From Diatrype stigma (taxonomy: Eukaryota > Ascomycota > Sordariomycetes > Xylariales > Diatrypaceae): a stretch of 64,000 bases of DNA. This document shows, in pieces, positions 58,490-64,000 of this stretch; position 1 is the stretch's first letter, and each line of letters opens with the position of its first letter. The notes under the pieces were generated by a model that had not been told where the DNA came from, did not search any database, and saw only the letters and a list, made by a program, of their open reading frames with translations. The stretch lies in the NCBI GenBank assembly GCA_022225965.2, contig JAKJXP020000003.1, forward strand, positions 496,001 through 560,000. Direction: 5' to 3'. Both the position numbers and the translations under genes were made by a program.

Positions 58490-60344
58490 CTACATCATAG
58501 AAGACATGATCGAGTTGTTGGCATAAGCCTGCCGAAAACGTTAGCTACGTCAATTCGTACGGGGCGGGGGGAGAAAGGTTGGAAGCCTTACCATCGGCTT
58601 GATGTTGGGATGAGGGACCGCATCAAATTGGTGGAAGCTGAGGTTGTAGTCCGGGCTGACGTTGATATATGCGCCCCTATTCTCAGTTTGGTCGCAATAC
58701 TTCGGCGCCGAGAAAACTATACACGCAATCAGTTTAGAGTACCAACAGAATCGAGAAGCGAGGAACCTACCGGTGATGCACCTGCCGTCGTGCTCTTCTT
58801 CGTATCCATCCATGCGGACCTCATGACTTCGGATGATGGCATCCAATCCATTCTTCTCGCAGAATCTCTTGGTGACGTCAGGGCCAAACTGCATCCCGAC
58901 ACCACGTTTACTTGGTCCTCGGCCTGGGGCCGTTTGAGGATCAGTCCATAGCATCTCCATCATCAAGCCAGACTGGCCGGGTTGTCTCTGCGCATGCCTA
59001 TCTAGCTTCCTGATGTCATCCAGGGTGACGTTGTCATCTGAGAACAAGCCTCCATGAAGTACGAGGTACTTGGAGCCAATGAGCGTGGCCAGGGGTAGGG
59101 CAGAGAAGCTTTCCGAGAAGAGCTTAAAGACCCTGTTTAAGTTAATCATTACCGGTCTTAGTTAGAAGGAGTGGAGAGACTTGCCGTTCGTTGTACTTGG
59201 CGCGGCATTCGCCTTCGAATCCGTAAACCTTGTTCATGTCGTCCGTCTCGTGGTTTCCTCTGTTCAGGAACATACCGGAGGGTCGCAGCCACTTGTAGGC
59301 ATATAAGAGCAAGGCAATTTCCGTCGACCAAGAACCGCGGTCCACGAAATCTCCGTTGAATAGGTAGTAATGCTTTTCGGACGGTCGGCCGTTCAGTCTG
59401 AAAAGCTCCATGAGGTCGAAATACTGGCCTGTTTAACAAGTTAGACCGAGGATTCTCACGTATGCATCATCATGTATAAACCAACCATGAGTATCACCGC
59501 AGACGGTGAGCTGAACATCCTCGGGTATCTTCACCTCCACCATTGTCGGCTCCTCGTGAACGATCTTCTTAACGGCGATGACGATTTGGTAGACGAATTT
59601 CTTGTGAATTTTCTTGCCGTTCTTAAACCGCTCGATCATGTCATCAATGAACTCTTGTGTCATCTCATCTTTGATCTGCACGCCGTCGTAATCGGGCTCG
59701 ATGGCGATGGAGTCGAGGTCGAGACCTTCGGCCGCCGATGGCTCGTCGCCAACCTCTATGGCAGCATAGAAGTTTAGTTGCCGCACGATCTTCTGGCACT
59801 CGGCAAGCTTGAGCTTGGCATCTTTGCTGTTAGGATCCAGCCTCGTGCATTCCTTGAAGTCTTTAAGGGCATCCTTGGGCTTGAGAATGGCGGCGTAGGC
59901 AACGGCGCGGCGGAAATAAGCCTGGAATTCTGCGCATTAGCAAAAGGGGGAACCATGGCAGCAACGGCGACGATGTGTCATATATCATATCATATAATGT
60001 GCGTATGCGTATGCGTATGCGTACCTTGACAAGCTTCGGGTTTAGTTCTATGGCCTTGGTGGCATCTGCAATAGCATAACCGTATGCTTCGGACTTGATG
60101 TGCGCCTAAATCCCTGTGTGTAAGTCACGCGAGCACTCTTGTGGAGATCTGCGATCCAACATGAAGAAGGGAACGGGAGGGGGACGAAACAAACCTGAGC
60201 TCTGTTGGTGAAGAATGTCGGTTCCTTGTCGTTTAGCTCTATGGCCTTGGAATATAATTCAACGGCCTTGATCCAGTCGTGTGCTGCAAAAGCCTTGTTG
60301 CCGTCGTTCTTGAAGGCTACAGCCTGCTCTTCCGCAGAGCCCAT
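58490..60344 (-). CDS. PPT1: Serine/threonine protein phosphatase 5 (478 aa)
   Basis: Seven exons: 60344-60195, 60105-60025, 59921-59486, 59428-59185, 59132-58771, 58716-58592 and 58528-58490. Introns are 89, 103, 57, 52, 54 and 63 nt; phases agree. PPT1/PP5 dephosphorylates Hsp90 and its co-chaperones and is autoinhibited by its own TPR domain. Three TPR units fill residues 5-120 (FKNDGNKAFAAHDWIKAVELYSKAI; AYFRRAVAYAAILKPKDALKDFKE). The catalytic domain shows the PPP metal motifs GDTHGQ (GDxHG), GDFVDRGSWS (GDxVDRG) and RGNHET (GNHE), then LVLHGGLF and IIRSHEV. The protein ends NIKPMAYANNSIMSSMM, as usual for the family. Intron 4 is GC-AG, forced by frame (NER|VFKLFSESF). Intron 2 begins inside a GCATAC hexamer repeat. 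Confidence 0.95.
60000..60024. repeat. GCATAC repeat at the PPT1 intron 2 donor
   Basis: Hexamer GCGTAT (plus strand) is repeated about four times immediately next to the splice donor; the donor GTACGC itself looks like a repeat unit. Confidence 0.85.
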
Positions 60345-61182
60345 GATGAATATCTGGGGTTCACCGGACGCTGTAAGTCTAAACGAGGGGCGGGGTCGTA
60401 AAGAAGGGTGGAATTCGAGTCGAGTAAATACTTAGGTAAAGACCTGGTCAAGAAGATATAACAACTCAACGAGAGACCTTAAGGTTAACGGCGGCACACA
60501 CTGCTCGGAAAGGAAGCCAGGCTGAAGTTCTATGGATGTCTGTATGTAAGGCAGAACGACATGGATTTTCGAAGCTGCAGTTGATATGCGCCGAATGCGG
60601 TTTCTCGTTTCTCGGTATCGATACGGGCTGGGCTGGGGTGGAAATCGAATTTGTCTTAGTTGTCGGCGTACGGAGCTTAACGTCCTTTGGAGGGGTTCCG
60701 CCACTAGGTACGTATGCATGTAAGTACTCGCCCGCCTGCCGCTAATGCACATAAGCAGCCCAGACAGCTAAGGTTCCAGTGCTAACGTACCCGCCACGCC
60801 CGACTGGCGCCTGTCCAGGCGCCCTGAGACCTGGCAGTGCTATCACCATGTGGCTGTGGCATGAAGTGCGTAGGTATCGTGCCAACTACGGGAAAATGGA
60901 TATTGTCATGGCCAGTCCGCGGCATTGCAATAGTAGAATATGACATTATGAGATGCCACTATGAGACACAGCAATAACGACTACGTAGTCGTTTCCAACG
61001 TTACCATCCGAGTTACCAATGGAGTGAATAGAAACAAGTTGTTCTTTTATTATTCATTTCTTCCTAGGAAGTAGATGGTGTTGCTTGCTTATCGTATTAA
61101 CTATTAACTAATACGGAACATCTCGAAAAAGTCCTATATATTCCACCTATATGTAGGTCTTGCATCCAGCTCAGATGACGGT
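60345..61182. other. PPT1 promoter region and LPMO 3' flank
   Basis: About 840 bp without a supported gene. Confidence 0.45.
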
Positions 61183-62295
61183 TCAGCCCGTCCACACCGC
61201 GGGGCCCGGGTGCGTATAGTCTGAGAGATCCCGAACAACAAACTCGTCATCGGGGTATTCGGCCCAGCGCGCCGGAAAGGCAATACTATCGTTATGCGCG
61301 CCGGCATTGTAATCCTCAGGAAACTTGATCGTCGGGCCAGGGGTTCCTGTATCCAATGTTAGTTCCGTCAGTGCTGGGTCGACCGACTGTAATTCAGAAA
61401 TAAAGAAATAAAGAAATATGCGCGATGGTCATGGTGTTCTTACCGCCACCCGGACCGATCACATCGAGGTGAACACAGCCAATGTAGAACTGCAGATGGC
61501 CGTATCCCTCATACAACGGGTACATATGCTCCCCTCGCAGCAGGTACTTGCCAGGCGGGGTCGTTTCGGGGATGGTGAAGTTCATCTGGGAGAGGTGTTA
61601 TTAGCAGCAGTTTTCCTGGATTCTGAATAATACAGATACCGACGCACGAAAGCCAGTCTGGTTCGATCCACGCCATCCAGTACCCATGTTGTGGTGTTCT
61701 TCGGGCCATATTCTCCTATCTTGAACCAGTCCCCATCGCCCAAATAGGACTCAAGGTCGTCGTCAGGGGCACGAGACATATAGGCGTGTGCTGGACCGGG
61801 ATGGTATATGTACGGGGTATCAGTGTACTCCAAGATGATAAAAGTCAGCTACACGTACAACCGCATTCTCCTGCTTCACTGAGGTATGCCTACCCCGGAC
61901 AAGTACACCCCCAACCCAATAGTGTCACCAGCAAGGATAGTAGCAGTCTCAACTCCAACACCGTCTGTCACGCCGTGGAAGCATCGAAGAGTTTCGTCCC
62001 TAGTCTCGTTGATGTACAGAGGAACAAAATCGTCGGCTTTCCTATGATATAGGAGAACACATTAGCCCGTTCTTTGCGGCATACAGGATTATGGCCAGGC
62101 GTAGCTCACCGAATGTATCGGTAATCCTCGCTCACGGTGTCGTTGATCAACAACCTGCCGAAAGTATCTGCAAGAAAAGGATATTAGACCTTGCCAAAAG
62201 TCTGTCATGGGAATACTTAGATGCGGAGACGCACAGTGAGCTTGTACTACAGAACTCGACAAGGAGAGTCCAAGAACGGTGGTATGGAACAGCAT
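61183..62295 (-). CDS. Secreted AA9-type lytic polysaccharide monooxygenase (250 aa)
   Basis: Six exons: 62295-62235, 62167-62110, 62041-61894, 61827-61648, 61585-61444 and 61346-61183. Introns are 67, 68, 66, 62 and 97 nt. AA9 enzymes are copper-dependent and cleave cellulose or hemicellulose oxidatively outside the cell. The 19-residue signal peptide (MLFHTTVLGLSLSSSVVQA) is followed by His20, the mature N-terminal His of the copper histidine brace (HYTFGRLLIND). The second His lies in YIYHPGPAHAYMSRAP and the axial Tyr in LQFYIGC, with RCFHG and IGC giving the expected disulfide pair. The end YTHPGPAVWTG is family-typical. No CBM1 follows. The region between RGE and LQFY (EHMYPLYEGYGH) differs from the usual HEIIALH pattern, so the outer-sphere His may be replaced by Tyr or shifted. 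A TATA-like box lies about 90 bp upstream. Confidence 0.88.
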
Positions 62296-63757
62296 TTTGA
62301 ATGCAGTCAAGCCTCTTAAGCCAGAGTTGAGATACTAGTTGGACGTGGACAAACAACTACGTTGCCTGGGGTCGGTTTCTTTTATATACACTCTGATAGA
62401 GCATACTAGACTTGGCCGAACACTCGTATATGCGCTCTTACCAGCGTTCCGGCAACATCCAAACGATGCGGCAGCATCCTGGTATACAGGTAATGATGCT
62501 GCTAATAGGCGACAGACATCCTAACCTATAACCCTTCAACAATATACATCTCCTATACGAGATCTAACTGCTGTATTGCACCACGATACGGTCAACACTA
62601 ACGCAGCTATTCACGACCTTCCTAGACTAGTAATCAAATGCGTGCCAATGGCCTGGAGCACGAGAGAGCATCGCAACCCCTCACAATAGTAGCGTAGATA
62701 TATAAGCCCGGCTAAATGCAAACGTGCTGGTCCAATCGAGAAGTTTGAGTGGATCATCAAGTGACTGCGAGCGAGCCTCAAAAAGAGGGTGTTGAAGTCG
62801 TGAATACGGACATGTACCCCCTTTTTATATATCTATGAATAGGTAATCAGAGGAATATAAGCTAGCTAATAGACATTATCTAGAGATAGTCTTCGAATAA
62901 ATGGGATTGTCAATAACGGGGACAAATTTATCTGGGAGAAGCATCACCGTCGTCACGCTGTGTTCGATTCAGGGCATCATACTATCGCTCTAATGAGATG
63001 AGTAAGTGAAGCTGGGAAGTCAAGATCTGCGACGAAGTCTAGGCGTTGCGTTCGAGAACGCATCATGTAAAGAAAGAGACACTCCAACTCCGCGGGCTAT
63101 ATTGAAGCATGTCATGCCAAGAGAGCTGGCCCAGGTTGCTGTGGTTTCCATTGTACGTAGATAATGATGTTACATGCGATGGCAAGGCGACCAGGTCTCC
63201 GAAAGAGGGAGTCTCCTAGTACTAACTACCCCGGCACCCGAGCCCAAGGTTGCATATATTCGTAAAAGTGGTGGCCACGGTATCATCCACAATCGTCTAC
63301 CAAGCTTTATATGATCATAGTTGAAGCATGCAAATGATGACACTCACTGCACGGAGGTCCTTCATATGTGGAGTCTAGTGGGAGTTATAGCCTAGTCGAA
63401 TAGCTTCATCATGAACGTTTTTAGTCTCTTCCGTCCGGGAAGGACGCTACGTCGACCGACGTCCTATCGAGGATCACCCTTAAGACAATAATTCCTCGCT
63501 GAGTGCATCGTGAGGGACCTTGAGAGAGCGATATCGCAAGCGTTGGCGGATGCCTGTCCCAAAGCGTAGAACTGGTGCCCCAGTCTGACAACACCCAGAG
63601 AAGGAATATAGGTACTGATGATTGAGAGCCTCTTAGTTGATATTACATAGAGCCTAAGCGTAACACCAATCCAATTCGTAATGCGAACCGAAATATTCCC
63701 AGACTCAACTTATCGTACCTTACCTCATCACTCGCGTACACACACACACACACACTA
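62296..63757. other. LPMO upstream region and spacer
   Basis: About 1.5 kb with the LPMO promoter and no supported gene. A CA dinucleotide run (63738-63755) lies next to the 3' end of the edge gene. Confidence 0.45.
62381..62390 (-). promoter_or_regulatory. TATA-like box of the LPMO gene
   Basis: Minus strand reads TGTATATAAA followed by AGAAA, about 90 bp upstream of the start codon, a usual position for a regulated fungal promoter. Confidence 0.55.
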
Positions 63758-64000
63758 TCACAATTTCGCCTTGGCCTTCCCCTCGACCCCGGCCCCGGCC
63801 TCGTTCTCGGCCTCGGTCAACAATACCAACCCCCCATCCTCGACCTCGAAGTGCGTCCCCTTCTCCCAGCCAAGCCACTCCGCCAGGGCCTCCTCGCCGC
63901 CCTGACCGACAGCGAGAAGCGTCCCGACGTACCCACCGCCAGGGACACCAGGCCCCTGACCGCGAACGACCGGGTCTATTGTAGTAGCTGTTATAGTCCT
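63758..64000 (-). CDS. 3' end of an unidentified gene cut by the window edge (80 codons seen)
   Basis: The minus strand is open from the window edge to TGA at 63758-63760. It reads VRGQGPGVPGGGYVGTLLAV, then GGEEALAEWLGWEKGTHFEVEDGG, then a Glu/Ala/Gly/Lys tail ending KAKAKL. GC-rich third positions and a plausible globular segment suggest genuine coding. The first 21 bases at the edge could instead be the end of an intron (an AATAG acceptor), in which case the frame would change. I do not recognise the family. A plus-strand frame over the same bases (63681-63905) looks like a shadow. Confidence 0.5.
   Translation of the reverse strand, partial: RTITATTIDPVVRGQGPGVPGGGYVGTLLAVGQGGEEALAEWLGWEKGTHFEVEDGGLVLLTEAENEAGAGVEGKAKAKL

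Noticed and set aside
1..64000. CRISPR array, telomere repeats, transposase or LTR element
   Set aside because: No spaced direct repeats, no TTAGGG arrays, and no transposase, reverse transcriptase or integrase motifs were seen.

Overview
The window is nuclear DNA of a filamentous ascomycete (Pezizomycotina), most likely a Sordariomycete. The evidence is the short introns (mostly 50-130 nt) with CTAAC/CTGAC-like branch sites, two fungal Zn2Cys6 regulators, an NMR1-type nitrogen repressor, a Clr5-domain protein, an F-box-like low-complexity protein, a secreted AA9 LPMO, and proteins rich in Gln, Ser and Gly runs. No species is named because the sequence alone does not support it. Most multi-exon models below were rebuilt by hand from splice sites, reading-frame phase and family conservation. 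LSM5, SPT4, RPB11, PPT1 and the LPMO are almost invisible as single open frames.

Layout. 0.9-2.1 kb: nmr1 (-). 7.0-9.7 kb and 11.0-13.4 kb: two Zn2Cys6 transcription factors (-), inside gene-poor DNA (2.1-7.0 kb and 13.4-19.5 kb hold no gene I can support). 19.5-21.6 kb: a small membrane protein (+) and a Lys-rich protein (-). 23.2-25.4 kb: a large F-box-like protein (+). 26.5-30.4 kb: divergent POL31 (-) and YTM1 (+). 30.4-34.0 kb: gene-less, with an 81-nt G run, a 7-N gap and a 20-nt C run. 34.0-36.2 kb: Clr5-domain protein (+). 37.7-39.5 kb: DEDDy 3'-5' exonuclease (-). 40.4-42.6 kb: convergent LSM5 (+) and RPB11 (-). 43.5-45.9 kb: AVT-type vacuolar amino-acid transporter (-). 47.8-52.0 kb: VHC1-like cation-chloride cotransporter (+). 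52.5 kb: tRNA-like Pol III element (-). 53.6-56.0 kb: low-complexity protein with a four-Cys motif (+). 56.3-60.3 kb: SPT4 (-), POP8 (+) and PPT1 (-). 61.2-62.3 kb: AA9 LPMO (-). The right edge carries the 3' end of an unidentified gene (-).

Functionally, the right two thirds is dominated by housekeeping genes of nucleic-acid metabolism: replication (POL31), ribosome assembly (YTM1), U6/mRNA-decay LSm ring (LSM5), Pol II core (RPB11), elongation (SPT4), RNase P/MRP (POP8), and a TPR phosphatase acting with Hsp90 (PPT1). Two vacuolar transporters sit among them. They are arranged as divergent or convergent neighbours, not operons. I found no biosynthetic cluster, CRISPR-like array or intact transposon, and I do not claim a new biological system. 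The strongest unusual signals are two GC-AG introns fixed by reading frame, a 15-codon echo of the exonuclease C-terminus in nearby intergenic DNA, a dispersed TAGGTACCTA palindrome, an LPMO with an atypical outer-sphere region, and a tRNA-like element with no matching 5' acceptor strand.
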